A stretch of 49,204 nucleotides of DNA from an uncultured Spirochaetaceae bacterium (GCA_944389145.1 CALXLH010000018.1:1-49204); one strand, 5' to 3'. Counted from the first letter of the stretch, positions 8,251 through 16,255 are shown. Translations and numbers: made by a program. Notes: generated by a model not told the origin, from the letters alone.

Positions 8251-8460
8251 ATGGCATTCGTTAAGGTAGACGAGAACGAACCGCTCGAGAAGTCGATCAA
8301 GCGCTTCAAGAGGATGGTCGAGAAGGAAGGCATCATCCGCGAGTGGAAGAAGCGCGAGTACTATGAGAAGCCTTCAACCATCCTCAACCGCAAGAACAAG
8401 GCGCTTGCGAGGAAGCAGATGAAGAAGGTAAGGAAGATGCACGCCTCCAAGGCGTACTGA
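8251..8460 (+). CDS. rpsU: 30S ribosomal protein S21
   Basis: A 69-residue basic protein of the small ribosomal subunit, important for translation initiation. The sequence is typical: [19 protein letters not shown] at the N-terminus, the EYYEKPS segment, and a lysine/arginine-rich end. A near-perfect Shine-Dalgarno sequence (AGGAGGTGAT) precedes the ATG, as expected for a highly expressed ribosomal gene. It has its own promoter and terminator, so it is probably monocistronic rather than part of the usual rpsU-dnaG arrangement. Confidence 0.97.
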   Translation: MAFVKVDENEPLEKSIKRFKRMVEKEGIIREWKKREYYEKPSTILNRKNKALARKQMKKVRKMHASKAY

Positions 8461-8465
8461 TCTAT

Positions 8466-8491
8466 GAGGAGCTGCGGCTCCTCTATTTTTT
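8466..8491 (+). terminator. Rho-independent terminator of rpsU
   Basis: A perfect 7-bp stem GAGGAGC/GCTCCTC with a TGCG loop, followed by TATTTTTT. It also closes the region before the leftward MerR remnant, whose stop is 20 bp away. Confidence 0.9.
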
Positions 8492-8510
8492 CCTGCTGAC
8501 AGTGGCTAGG

Positions 8511-8945
8511 CTATGCCTTCCCGATATATATCTGCGTCTCGTAGTTCCATTGCAGTATTCCGGAGACTATCACGAGCTGTATGGTGAATAATGGGACCGC
8601 TCCATATTCCTCCTGCGCTATGCGCATAAGCTTCTGTAATGTCTTCTGCCGGTCTTCTTCCGTGCTTCTGGCATAGAGGTACCTTCCTGCGGGAAGCACC
8701 TTCAGCCCATCGGCCGATCCATGGCGGATGCAGACGGCGAAGAGCCTTGTAAGGCCCTCCTCGGAGTAGATGCCTGCGATATCCTCGAAACAGAAGCTGC
8801 TCTTCGATTCCGGCCCGACCTGCTCATAGAAATGCCTGAGATAGTCCCAAATGTTATCCAGCGTCGGCTGCGTAAGGGTATCGGAGAGCAGTATCGTACG
8901 CTCCTGGATCTCCTTTACGGATATAGTAGAACCGCAGATAACCCC
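8511..8945 (-). pseudogene. 5'-truncated MerR-like regulator (effector-binding part only)
   Basis: Read on the minus strand, an open frame of 144 codons runs from just after a stop at 8946-8948 to a stop at 8511 without any convincing start. The protein reads VKEIEQIERTILLSD, then LDNIWDYLRHFYEQVG, FCFEDIAGIY, LTRLFAVCIRHG, LPAGRYLYARS and SGILQWNYETQIYIGKA. This resembles the C-terminal effector-binding half of a MerR-family regulator, with the DNA-binding head missing; the family call is from memory. The break lies where the TnpB element's left end begins, so insertion and a local deletion probably removed the 5' part. The first few codons may already be element DNA. Confidence 0.6.
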
Positions 8946-8962
8946 TTATGCTCGCATAGGGG
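8942..8962 (+). repeat. Left-end bulged hairpin of the TnpB element
   Basis: CCCC and TATGC pair with GCATA and GGGG, with one unpaired T and a TC loop. A bulged subterminal hairpin is the form recognised by TnpA in the IS200/IS605 family. Confidence 0.6.
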
Positions 8963-8990
8963 CCGAATGCGGAGAAAACTGACTGATTTC

Positions 8991-9007
8991 GTATAGCTTT
9001 GCTATAC
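8991..9007 (+). repeat. Perfect hairpin in the left end of the TnpB element
   Basis: GTATAGC-TTT-GCTATAC, a perfect 7-bp stem about 25 bp before the tnpB start. Confidence 0.65.
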
Positions 9008-9031
9008 GAATCCCATATCATGCAGTAAAAT

Positions 9032-10279
9032 ATGATCATGCAGAAGGCGTATCGGTACAGGCTTTATCCGACAGACGAACAGAGGCAGCAGGTGACCCGC
9101 ATCATCGGCTGCTGTCGCTTTGTCTGGAACCGCCTTCTGGAATACTCCTCCAAGTCCTATAGGAGGCGTGGCGAGAGCCATTCGACCTTCGATCTCAACA
9201 ACTTCATCGCGCATACGCTGAAGCCGGCATTCCCATGGCTTTCTGATGCGCCTGCGCAGACGCTTCAGTGCGTGTCGGCTGACCTGGGCGCAGCTTTCAA
9301 GGCCTTCTTCCGCAAGGATGCAGCTTATCCTAGGTTCAAGAGGAAGCACGGCCTGAAGAAGAGCTTCCGGATTCCGCAGAGGGGAAAGGTCGATGCTGAT
9401 GATAACCGCATCTACGTGCAGGGAGTTGGATGGGTCGATGCCGTCATACACAGGAAGCCTGAAGGCAAGCTCAAGAACATCACGGTGACTGTGAATCCTT
9501 CAGGAACAGTATACGCCTCATGCCTCTTCGATGACGGCTCTGAAGCACCGGTGCCGAAGATGCCAGAGAGCCCAAGGGTACTCGGAGTGGATCTCAATCT
9601 TGGCAGGCTTGCCGTATGCTCGGATGGCACGGATTATGAGAACCCGAGGACGCTGAGGCAGCATGAGAGGAGGCTAAAGCATCTTCAGAGGATGCTGTCC
9701 AAAAAGAAGAAGGGCTCTGAGAACTGGAAGAAGCTTAAACATGAGATAGCGGCGCTTCATGAGAAGATAGCTTCCATCAGGAAGGATGCAATCCATAAGA
9801 TGACGAAAAGCATCGTCTGCGACAGCCAAGCGGACATCATCGTCATCGAGGATCTGAACGTATCCGGAATGATGAGGAATCATAAGCTCTCGAAGCGCAT
9901 ACAGGATGCGTCGTTCCATGAGATCAGGAGGCAGCTTGAGTACAAGTGCCTCTGGCATGGGAAGATGCTGATAGCGGCAGACAGGTTCTTCGCATCATCG
10001 AGGACATGCCATATCTGCAGCTGGCATAATGACGGCCTCACGCTCCGTGACAGGGAGTGGGTGTGCCCCGAGTGCAATACAAGGCATGACAGGGACCGGA
10101 ACGCGGCCCTGAATCTGGAATCCTTTGGCCTGATGGTCCTAGCCGGGGACGCCGGCGAAGTGAAGCCTCCGGAGATGCCCACTGTGGACGGACGTGCAGC
10201 GATGCACCTAAGGAGCATGGCATCAGTGAACGAGGAAAAGAACCGAGGATGCTCCCCGGAAGCCTCTAGGCTCGCCTAG
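9032..10279 (+). CDS. tnpB: RNA-guided endonuclease TnpB
   Basis: A 415-residue protein, normal for TnpB. TnpB is a RuvC-like nuclease guided by an RNA from the element's right end; it cuts DNA beside a short target-adjacent motif and is an ancestor of Cas12. The nuclease looks intact: GVDLNLG with D187, VIEDLN with E273, and HDRDRNAALNL (D353/D355). The zinc finger is complete (C326/C329 and C345/C348). The N-terminus has the usual YRYRLYPTDEQ and FVWNRLLE motifs. There is no Shine-Dalgarno site; TAAAAT at 9026-9031 lies 6 nt before an alternative ATG at 9038 (MQKAYRY), which may be the real, leaderless start. The next gene starts on the base after the stop. Confidence 0.92.
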   Translation: MIMQKAYRYRLYPTDEQRQQVTRIIGCCRFVWNRLLEYSSKSYRRRGESHSTFDLNNFIAHTLKPAFPWLSDAPAQTLQCVSADLGAAFKAFFRKDAAYPRFKRKHGLKKSFRIPQRGKVDADDNRIYVQGVGWVDAVIHRKPEGKLKNITVTVNPSGTVYASCLFDDGSEAPVPKMPESPRVLGVDLNLGRLAVCSDGTDYENPRTLRQHERRLKHLQRMLSKKKKGSENWKKLKHEIAALHEKIASIRKDAIHKMTKSIVCDSQADIIVIEDLNVSGMMRNHKLSKRIQDASFHEIRRQLEYKCLWHGKMLIAADRFFASSRTCHICSWHNDGLTLRDREWVCPECNTRHDRDRNAALNLESFGLMVLAGDAGEVKPPEMPTVDGRAAMHLRSMASVNEEKNRGCSPEASRLA

Positions 10280-10305
10280 ATGGTACCGTCACTGATGATG
10301 GCATG
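10140..10305 (+). ncRNA. Predicted omega/right-end RNA of TnpB
   Basis: By analogy with characterised TnpB elements, the guide scaffold spans the 3' end of tnpB and the right-end hairpin. The guide would be the roughly 16-20 nt outside the element, here the start of the DUF4097 lipoprotein gene. The 5' limit is a guess. Confidence 0.4.
10265..10280 (+). repeat. Right-end hairpin of the TnpB element
   Basis: TCTAGG-CTCG-CCTAGA, a perfect 6-bp stem preceded by GAAGCC, ending across the tnpB stop codon. It is probably the terminal stem of the guide RNA. Confidence 0.7.
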
Positions 10306-10909
10306 CCTGTCTTTCGCAGGATGCTCTGCGGAGCAGTTCGTTCCGGCGTCTTATTCAGCCGATGCCCAGGATGTGGATATGATCAGCATAAGCGTCCGCG
10401 ACAGGAGAATCGAGGTATTGCCGTCAGATGACGGCATGATAAGCATGGATTACTTCGTGAGCAGCAGGGAAGGCTATGATATATCCCTCTCTGATGGCGT
10501 GCTGGCGATGGATGCAGCGAGCGATAAGGAGTGGACTGACTTCATCGGCCTGAAGCCGTCTGCCTCGTATCGCAGGATCACGCTGCATGTTCCTGAGGGC
10601 CTGATCGATGATCTCTCGCTCTCGACCACGAATGAGGATATCATCGCAGAAGGGCTTGATGCGGCAGGAAGCGTGAGCCTTGCTTCCAATGGTAGCGATA
10701 TCCTCATTGAGGCGGTCAGCGTGGGAGATACACTCAGCCTCAGCGCGAAGAACGGTGATATACGTGGAAGCATACATGGAAGCTACGAGGAGTTCTCGAT
10801 CCATGCCGATACCAAGAAGGGCGAGTGCAATCTCTCATACAAGGAGGATGGCGTCAAGACGCTTGCTATCTACTGCAATAACGGAGATGTTGATATAGCG
10901 TTCATATGA
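10280..10909 (+). CDS. DUF4097-type lipoprotein, probably N-terminally altered
   Basis: A 209-residue envelope protein. A hydrophobic stretch ends in a lipobox (LSFAGC), so it should be lipid-anchored. The C-terminal half is a repetitive beta-solenoid of the DUF4097/adhesin-like type (DDLSLSTTNEDIIAEG, then SLASNGSDILIEAV, SLSAKNGDIRG, IYCNNGDVDIAF). The first residues MVPSLMMACL lack the usual positive charge. The ATG follows the tnpB stop codon directly and in the same frame, so the native 5' end was probably lost to the element. No Shine-Dalgarno site is seen; expression may depend on tnpB translation. It may be damaged in export. Confidence 0.7.
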   Translation: MVPSLMMACLSFAGCSAEQFVPASYSADAQDVDMISISVRDRRIEVLPSDDGMISMDYFVSSREGYDISLSDGVLAMDAASDKEWTDFIGLKPSASYRRITLHVPEGLIDDLSLSTTNEDIIAEGLDAAGSVSLASNGSDILIEAVSVGDTLSLSAKNGDIRGSIHGSYEEFSIHADTKKGECNLSYKEDGVKTLAIYCNNGDVDIAFI

Positions 10910-10927
10910 TCAGCCGGCATCCGCGGT

Positions 10928-10960
10928 GGGGATATCCGCATCGATCAGCCGGTTATCCCC
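10928..10960 (+). terminator. Hairpin after the DUF4097 lipoprotein gene
   Basis: GGGGATA (10928-10934) and TATCCCC (10954-10960) form a perfect 7-bp stem with CCG/CGG pairing inside the loop. No T-run follows; a role as terminator is inferred from position only. Confidence 0.35.
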
Positions 10961-11028
10961 ATTCCATCCCGCCCGCATCTGATTCACATCTTCATCATTT
11001 CACCAAAGCGCAGAAATCCACATTCTCT

Positions 11029-11057
11029 TTGACAGCTAGCTAAATGCATGGAATACT
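11029..11057 (+). promoter_or_regulatory. Promoter of the serA-serC-lrp operon
   Basis: TTGACA (11029-11034), 17-bp spacer and AATACT (11052-11057). The leader is about 30 nt and ends in a GGAG ribosome site. Confidence 0.6.
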
Positions 11058-11093
11058 ATTTGCGTAATATATTAAAGAAAGGAGAGGACTGGT

Positions 11094-11975
11094 ATGCTGA
11101 TTCTCATTTCCGATGCTTTCGATAAGAGCCTTCCTGAAAAGCTCTCTGCCTTTGGTGAGGTCACCGATGACAAGTCAAGACTAGGTGAGGCTGAAGTGGT
11201 CCTCATACGATCGAAGACCAAGGCTGATAAGGCCTATATCGACCAGGCTCCAAGGCTCCGCCTCATCATACGCGGCGGCGTGGGTATGGACAATATCGAT
11301 AAGGAGTACTGCAAGGAAAAGGGAATCATCGCCCTTAACACGCCTAAGTCCTCGGCTCCTGCGGTAGCTGAGCTTGCGTTCGCGCTGATGCTCTCGGTTC
11401 CGAACCATATTCCGTACTACGACAGCACGATGAAGAAGGGCGAGTGGATGAAGAGCGTCAAGCGTACGGAGCTGTATGGAAAGACGCTCTGCCTACTGGG
11501 CATCGGGAATATAGCGCGCCAGGTCGCCATCAGGGCAAAGGCGTTCGGAATGAGGGTCGTCGCGTACGATAAGTACGTGGAGACATCTGATCTTGCGGAG
11601 ATGATGAGCCTTGAGGATGCTGTGAGGGAGGCTGATTACATATCGATGCATCTCCCGTTCACGCCTGAGACCGATAAGATGGTGAACGCATCCCTGATAT
11701 CGAAGATGGAGAGGAAGCCGGTACTCATAAATACGGGACGAGGCAAGTGCGTTGATGAGGCGGCAGTTGCAGAGGCCCTCAAGGATGGACGCCTGACATG
11801 GTTCTGTACCGATGTGTATTCCTCTGAGCCGCCTGCTGCTGATAATCCTCTCCTCGGATGCGAGAACGTAACGCTTACGCCTCACGTGGGTGCCAATACG
11901 GTTGAGAACCTGCTGAGGATAGGAGAAGAGGTCGTAGAGACTATCGAGAAGCTTAGGAAGGAGGGAAGGATATGA
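11094..11975 (+). CDS. serA: D-3-phosphoglycerate dehydrogenase (short form)
   Basis: A 293-residue NAD-dependent 2-hydroxyacid dehydrogenase. Nucleotide-binding GIGNIA follows LLG near residue 140. Active-site residues are visible: Arg in IIRGGVGMDNID and NTGRGKCVDE, Glu in DVYSSEPP, His in TPHVGANT. Adjacency to serC makes 3-phosphoglycerate to 3-phosphohydroxypyruvate, the first step of serine synthesis, the likely reaction. It lacks the C-terminal ACT domain of long SerA proteins, so serine feedback through that domain is absent. GGAG lies 9 nt before the ATG. Its stop overlaps the serC start as ATGA. Confidence 0.88.
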   Translation: MLILISDAFDKSLPEKLSAFGEVTDDKSRLGEAEVVLIRSKTKADKAYIDQAPRLRLIIRGGVGMDNIDKEYCKEKGIIALNTPKSSAPAVAELAFALMLSVPNHIPYYDSTMKKGEWMKSVKRTELYGKTLCLLGIGNIARQVAIRAKAFGMRVVAYDKYVETSDLAEMMSLEDAVREADYISMHLPFTPETDKMVNASLISKMERKPVLINTGRGKCVDEAAVAEALKDGRLTWFCTDVYSSEPPAADNPLLGCENVTLTPHVGANTVENLLRIGEEVVETIEKLRKEGRI

Positions 11976-13051
11976 GGAAGATGAATTTCTTTGCTGGCCC
12001 ATCTACGCTTCCTCTGGAAGTGCTTGAGGAGATCAAGGCTGATATCGTGGATTATCATGGGAAGGGGCTTTCGATGATAGAGGCCTCCCACCGTGGCGGC
12101 ATGTTCGAGGAGATGTATGATGAATGCCTTCAGGACTTCAGGAAGCTGCTGTCGATACCTGATGGCTACGATGTCTATTTCCTCGGCGGAGGCGCGACGC
12201 TGCAGTTCACCATGATACCTATGAACTTCCTGCTTCAGGGGAGGAGCGCGGATTATGTACGCACCGGTTCCTGGTCGAACAAGGCTGCGGATGATGCCGC
12301 GAAGATCGGCAGCGTGAATGTCGCTTTCGATGGCAAGGAGTCAGGGTTCACGACCCTTCCTGATCCGGCGACGGTAAGGCCATCCGAGGGCGCATGCTAT
12401 TACTACCTCTGCTCCAACGAGACGATCGGGGGCATAGAATGGCAGGACTTCCCTGATACGGGTGACGTGCCGCTTATCGCTGATATGTCCTCTGATATCC
12501 TTTCTCGTCCCGTCGACGTGAGCCGCTTCGCGATGATCTACGGCGGAGTGCAGAAGAACCTGGGACCTGCCGGTGCGACCTTCATCATCATGCGTCATGA
12601 TATGCTTGAGCATCGCAATGGCAGCCTTACGGCGTATATGGACTATGCTAAGCATGCCAAGGATAGGGGATTGTACAATACCCCTCCCGTATTCTCCATC
12701 TGGGTCGTGGGCCTGATGCTCAAATGGATCATCCGCAATGGCGGGGTCGAGGGAATGCTTCACAATGCCATAGAGAAGAGCGGATATATCTACGACATCA
12801 TAGATTCCTCATCATTCTACCGCTCGCCTGTCGATAAGAGATACAGGTCTAGGATGAATGTCGTCTTCCGTCTTCCTTCCGAGGAGCTTGAGGCGAAGTT
12901 CGTGGCCGAGGCTCAGAAGGAAGGCATGCTTGGACTTAAGGGACACCGGTCGGTAGGCGGATTGAGGGCCAGCCTCTATAATGCGCTGCCGATGGAGGAT
13001 GCGGCGTCGCTGGCACAGTTCATGAAGGAATTTGAGAGGCGGAATGGATAA
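11972..13051 (+). CDS. serC: Phosphoserine aminotransferase
   Basis: A 359-residue PLP enzyme: 3-phosphohydroxypyruvate + glutamate -> phosphoserine + 2-oxoglutarate, step two of serine synthesis (also used in pyridoxal phosphate synthesis). Family marks are NFFAGPSTLP at the start, FLGGGATLQF, the PLP-lysine segment GGVQKNLGPAG, and GHRSVGGLRASLYNA near the end. Length is standard. The ATG at 11972 overlaps the serA stop and has GGAGGGAAGG upstream; an internal ATG at 11981 is possible. The gene overlaps the following regulator by 8 bp, so all three are one transcription unit. Confidence 0.94.
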   Translation: MRKMNFFAGPSTLPLEVLEEIKADIVDYHGKGLSMIEASHRGGMFEEMYDECLQDFRKLLSIPDGYDVYFLGGGATLQFTMIPMNFLLQGRSADYVRTGSWSNKAADDAAKIGSVNVAFDGKESGFTTLPDPATVRPSEGACYYYLCSNETIGGIEWQDFPDTGDVPLIADMSSDILSRPVDVSRFAMIYGGVQKNLGPAGATFIIMRHDMLEHRNGSLTAYMDYAKHAKDRGLYNTPPVFSIWVVGLMLKWIIRNGGVEGMLHNAIEKSGYIYDIIDSSSFYRSPVDKRYRSRMNVVFRLPSEELEAKFVAEAQKEGMLGLKGHRSVGGLRASLYNALPMEDAASLAQFMKEFERRNG

Positions 13052-13508
13052 GGCTCCCAGACGCATAGATGATACCAATAAGGATATAATCAGGTCGCTC
13101 CGCGATGGCCGCAAGCCATATAGTGCTGTCGCGGACGAGCTGGGGATAACGGAGAACACGGTCCGCAGCAGGGTGAACAAGCTTCTTGATGAAGGAGTGT
13201 TCTCCATTACCGGACTCGTGGATCCTGAGAAGGTCCCAGGAATGCAGGTCGTCATGATGGGAGTGAAGCTCAAGACGCTGGAACTTGATAGGAAGGCATC
13301 GGAGTTCTGCTCCTTGCGCGGGGTGTTCTCTGCCGCCGTCGTCACGGGCCGCTATGACCTGATCGTGCAGCTCGTGCTCTCTGAAGAGGAAGGCTTGTCC
13401 CTGCTTGACTTCTTCAAGTATGAGCTGGTGAAGGTTGCCGAGATCCTTGAGGTTGAGACCTTCGTCGTGTACCAGTCGCATAATTTCTGGGTGCCGTATA
13501 AACTCTGA
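13044..13508 (+). CDS. Lrp/AsnC-family transcriptional regulator
   Basis: A 154-residue regulator. The N-terminal winged HTH is clear (DIIRSLRDGRKPYSAVADEL followed by GITENTVRSRVNKLLDEGV), followed by the RAM ligand-binding domain (VVTGRYDLIVQLVL). Lrp/AsnC proteins sense amino acids, and placement as the last gene of the serine operon suggests it responds to serine or a related amino acid and may control this operon; that is inference. The ATG at 13044 has GAGGCGGA upstream and overlaps the serC end by 8 bp. It is slightly longer than AsnC and lacks nothing obvious. Confidence 0.88.
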   Translation: MDKAPRRIDDTNKDIIRSLRDGRKPYSAVADELGITENTVRSRVNKLLDEGVFSITGLVDPEKVPGMQVVMMGVKLKTLELDRKASEFCSLRGVFSAAVVTGRYDLIVQLVLSEEEGLSLLDFFKYELVKVAEILEVETFVVYQSHNFWVPYKL

Positions 13509-13528
13509 TAACGGCTCATAAGGCAGTT

Positions 13529-13556
13529 TTGCCCATCCTCCGCTTTGTGGTATAAT
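13529..13556 (+). promoter_or_regulatory. Promoter of the dihydroorotate-dehydrogenase-like operon
   Basis: TTGCCC (13529-13534), 16-bp spacer and a consensus TATAAT (13551-13556). The start codon is 21 nt further, with GGAGG between. Confidence 0.65.
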
Positions 13557-13577
13557 ACAGGGCGGAGGTCGATTAGC

Positions 13578-14549
13578 ATGATTGATACCGAATATCTTGG
13601 ACTGAAGCTGAAGTCCCCGGTCATTGTCTCTTCTGGCCCGCTTACCCAGAATCTCGTGTCGCTTAAGAAGTGCGAGGATGCGGGCGCAGGTGCCGTGGTT
13701 CTCAAGTCCATCTTCGAGGAACAGATAGACTCGGACGTGAATGCCGAGCTTGATGCGAATAAGGAGTATCTTGACTCTACCGGTTCGGAGGGCTTCTTCC
13801 TCTCATCATCCCGTGATTATTATATCGATAGATATATGAAGCTGCTTACGGAGGCCAAGAAGGAGCTTTCCATTCCCGTCATCGCCAGCGTCTCCGCGAA
13901 ATCGATGGCAAGCTGGATAGACTATGCGGAGCGCTTCGTTGCCTGTGGAGCAGATGCGATAGAGCTGAACTACTATCCTATATCCTCTGATAAGAAGGTC
14001 CCGGGCTCGGATGTCGATCGCAGGGCCCTGGAGTTCGCGAAGATCGCGAGGGAGAGGATAAAGGCACCGCTCTCGATAAAGATCGGCTATAAGTATTCCT
14101 CACTTGCCTCGCTTCTTGCCTCGTTTGATGAGATCGGCCTGGAAGGCGTGGTGCTTTTCAACCGCTTCTTCCGTCCTGATATCGACATAGAGAAGCTTGA
14201 GTTCACTTCCGGCGCTCCTACCTCATCCTCTGATGAGTATGGTGAGGCGCTGCGCTGGATCGGCCTGATGAGCGGTGAGCTTGATATGGACTTCTGCGGC
14301 AATACCGGCATACATTCCGGAGAGAGCGTCGTGAAGATGCTTCTCGCGGGGGCTAAGGCCGTGGAGGTGTGCTCTGCCATCATAAAGGATGGATTCTCAG
14401 CCATCGGACGCATGAACGCGTACGTGGAGGAGTGGATGGCTCATCATGGCTATTCATCGCTCAAGGATTTCGTAGGCCTGCTTGCCCAGGAGAACCGCAA
14501 GGACGGCTATAACTGGGAGCGCACGCAGTTCCTCAAGACGATAAGCTGA
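13578..14549 (+). CDS. Dihydroorotate-dehydrogenase-like flavoprotein
   Basis: A 323-residue TIM-barrel flavoprotein of the class I DHODH type. It starts with the usual IDTEYLGLKLKSPVIVSSGP, and the phosphate-binding end is recognisable in GNTGIHSGESVVKMLLAGA. Class I enzymes oxidise dihydroorotate to orotate in pyrimidine synthesis. However, the segment normally carrying the substrate motif reads IELNYYPIS, and no pyrimidine genes are adjacent. It therefore fits the stand-alone DHODH-like group of unsettled substrate, and pyrD is not assigned. The ATG at 13578 is chosen because GGAGG lies 10 nt upstream; an upstream ATG in frame lies within the promoter. An acyltransferase follows after 9 bp. 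Confidence 0.75.
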   Translation: MIDTEYLGLKLKSPVIVSSGPLTQNLVSLKKCEDAGAGAVVLKSIFEEQIDSDVNAELDANKEYLDSTGSEGFFLSSSRDYYIDRYMKLLTEAKKELSIPVIASVSAKSMASWIDYAERFVACGADAIELNYYPISSDKKVPGSDVDRRALEFAKIARERIKAPLSIKIGYKYSSLASLLASFDEIGLEGVVLFNRFFRPDIDIEKLEFTSGAPTSSSDEYGEALRWIGLMSGELDMDFCGNTGIHSGESVVKMLLAGAKAVEVCSAIIKDGFSAIGRMNAYVEEWMAHHGYSSLKDFVGLLAQENRKDGYNWERTQFLKTIS

Positions 14550-14558
14550 GAGGAGCCT

Positions 14559-15686
14559 ATGGACATAGAGAAGTATCGTGACATAGCCCCATATTGGGAC
14601 AAGGATTTCGATGCAGCCAAGGAACGCCTTCTCAATAGCAAGGATAAGATCGCATCATTCGTCGACATGCTTGCAGGTGATGAGGGGCCAGAGAAGGCTC
14701 AGGCCTATCTTAACGGCATCCTCGCAGGTATCTCGAAGGCTGGGAACTACTCGGAGTTCCAGACGATAATCACCGCAGGGATATTCGTTCCTACGATAAT
14801 CGGACGCACGATGACTGGATTCTCCTCATCGGGTGCGGAGAATCTGGATCCGGCCAAGGGCTACATATTCATCTCCAACCATAGGGATATAATCCTGGAC
14901 TGCGCCCTCCTTGATTATGCTCTCCTCATAGCCCGCAGGCCTCTCGTCGAGATGGCCTTCGGCGATAATCTCATACTCAACCAGTTCACGGAGGATCTGT
15001 TCCGGCTGAATGGCGGCGTGATAGTCAGGCGCGATCTGCCTATGAAGGAGAAGTACCTTGAGTCGAGGAGGCTCTCTGAATACTTCTACGAGCTGATAAC
15101 CGATGCCCATCGCTCGCTCTGGATCGCGCAGAAGTCAGGACGTTCCAAGGATGGCATAGATGAGACCCATCCTTCGATCATAAAGATGCTGTACCTCTCT
15201 AAGCGCGGCTCTGGCATGAGCTTCTCTGAGCTGATCAGCAGGATGAACATCGTACCCCTCTCCATAAGCTACGAGTATGATCCCAATGATATAAACAAGG
15301 GCAGGGAGGAAGTCATAAGGCTGCAGAATGATGGCGCGTACGAGAAGAAGAGGTATGAGGACCTCATCTCGATGTCCAAGGGCATGAAGGGACCGAAGGG
15401 CCGTGTCCACCTTGCCATAGGCACGCCCCTTTCCGGCGATTATGATACGCCGGAGGCTGTCGCGCGCGAGATCGACAGGCAGATACACCTCAGCTACAAG
15501 CTCTGGGATACGAATATGTTTGCCTATGATTACCTTGAGGGAACGGATAGGTTCAGCCGTGAGCTTGAGGGCTTCGATGGCAAGGCGTTCCTGCTTCATT
15601 TCGCCCATCTCTCTCCTGATGTGAGGACGTTCGTGCTTAACAGCTATGCCAATCCAGTCAGGATGGCGCTTAAGGAGATGTCTTGA
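14559..15686 (+). CDS. PlsC-type acyltransferase
   Basis: A 375-residue protein with a glycerolipid acyltransferase core. The acceptor site reads ISNHRDIILDCALLDYAL (about residues 105-122); the histidine-to-aspartate spacing is five residues instead of the usual four, a variant of the HX4D motif. Further marks are the GVIVRRDLPMKEKYLESRRL region and WIAQKSGRSKDG. It probably transfers an acyl chain to a lysophospholipid or related alcohol at the inner face of the membrane. There are no clear transmembrane helices. It follows the DHODH-like gene after 9 bp with GAGAGGAG upstream, and its stop overlaps the next start. Confidence 0.8.
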   Translation: MDIEKYRDIAPYWDKDFDAAKERLLNSKDKIASFVDMLAGDEGPEKAQAYLNGILAGISKAGNYSEFQTIITAGIFVPTIIGRTMTGFSSSGAENLDPAKGYIFISNHRDIILDCALLDYALLIARRPLVEMAFGDNLILNQFTEDLFRLNGGVIVRRDLPMKEKYLESRRLSEYFYELITDAHRSLWIAQKSGRSKDGIDETHPSIIKMLYLSKRGSGMSFSELISRMNIVPLSISYEYDPNDINKGREEVIRLQNDGAYEKKRYEDLISMSKGMKGPKGRVHLAIGTPLSGDYDTPEAVAREIDRQIHLSYKLWDTNMFAYDYLEGTDRFSRELEGFDGKAFLLHFAHLSPDVRTFVLNSYANPVRMALKEMS

Positions 15687-16255
15687 GGCGTCTTGCTTTG
15701 CTGCCATTGATCCTTGCGATGCTGTTCTCCTCCTGCGCCCAGGAGGAGTTTACCGTAACATCATTGTCACTGAGGAGAGCGCTTGATGTGACGGCAGAAG
15801 GATCTGATGTCATTGCGGAGGATGTGTCCCTCACGCTCTCTGCATCGTTCTCAGATCCTGATGAGAGCTATACGTTCCGCCTTGTCTCTCCTGATGGAGG
15901 CCTGTGGTGGGAAGGAAGCCTCTCTGGTTCTGATATCCTCTCCTCCGATTCTCTTGAGCTGACGCCAAGAGCCTCCTTTCCAGAAGGCGATTATTCCGTG
16001 CTTTTCTACTCGACGAACGGGACTGAGCTGAATACGGCGGTATCATATCATGCGGATAGGGATTATCCATTATTCATCGATGGCATCCTTTCTGCTCCTG
16101 CCTATGTGTCCGAGTTCCTTGCTGATGGGACGATAGCGGCGGAAGGGGAGCGTGGCGACGGATATGAAGCTGCGGCTGATGCCGCGCGTGCCGTGATATC
16201 CAGCACCGACCGGTACGGCAACAGCGTCTCAGTCAGCCAGTCCTTCCAGCCATGA
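15683..16255 (+). CDS. Hypothetical lipoprotein
   Basis: A 190-residue protein with a clear lipoprotein signal peptide (RRLALLPLILAMLFSSC). The mature part has beta-sandwich character (YTFRLVSPDGGLWWEGSLSG, then PEGDYSVLFYSTNG), resembling extracellular Ig-like domains, but I recognise no family. The TTG at 15683 overlaps the acyltransferase stop (TTGA) and has GGAG 7 nt upstream, so a non-ATG coupled start is likely. Its last 23 bp overlap the convergent mutL gene. Confidence 0.75.
   Translation: MRRLALLPLILAMLFSSCAQEEFTVTSLSLRRALDVTAEGSDVIAEDVSLTLSASFSDPDESYTFRLVSPDGGLWWEGSLSGSDILSSDSLELTPRASFPEGDYSVLFYSTNGTELNTAVSYHADRDYPLFIDGILSAPAYVSEFLADGTIAAEGERGDGYEAAADAARAVISSTDRYGNSVSVSQSFQP

Larger units (their letters stand above)
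8928..10285 (+). mobile_element. Orphan IS200/IS605-type element with tnpB only
   Basis: The element has tnpB but no tnpA transposase. Typical subterminal hairpins are visible. On the left are a stem CCCC.TATGC/GCATA.GGGG with a one-base bulge (8942-8962) and a perfect GTATAGC/GCTATAC stem with a TTT loop (8991-9007). On the right is TCTAGG/CCTAGA with a CTCG loop (10265-10280). There are no terminal inverted repeats, as expected for this family. The ends given are estimates to within about 15 bp. Without tnpA it could move only with a transposase supplied in trans. Confidence 0.7.

Noticed and set aside
13578-14549. Naming the flavoprotein pyrD
   Set aside because: It is DHODH-like, but the substrate segment is atypical and no pyrimidine genes accompany it.
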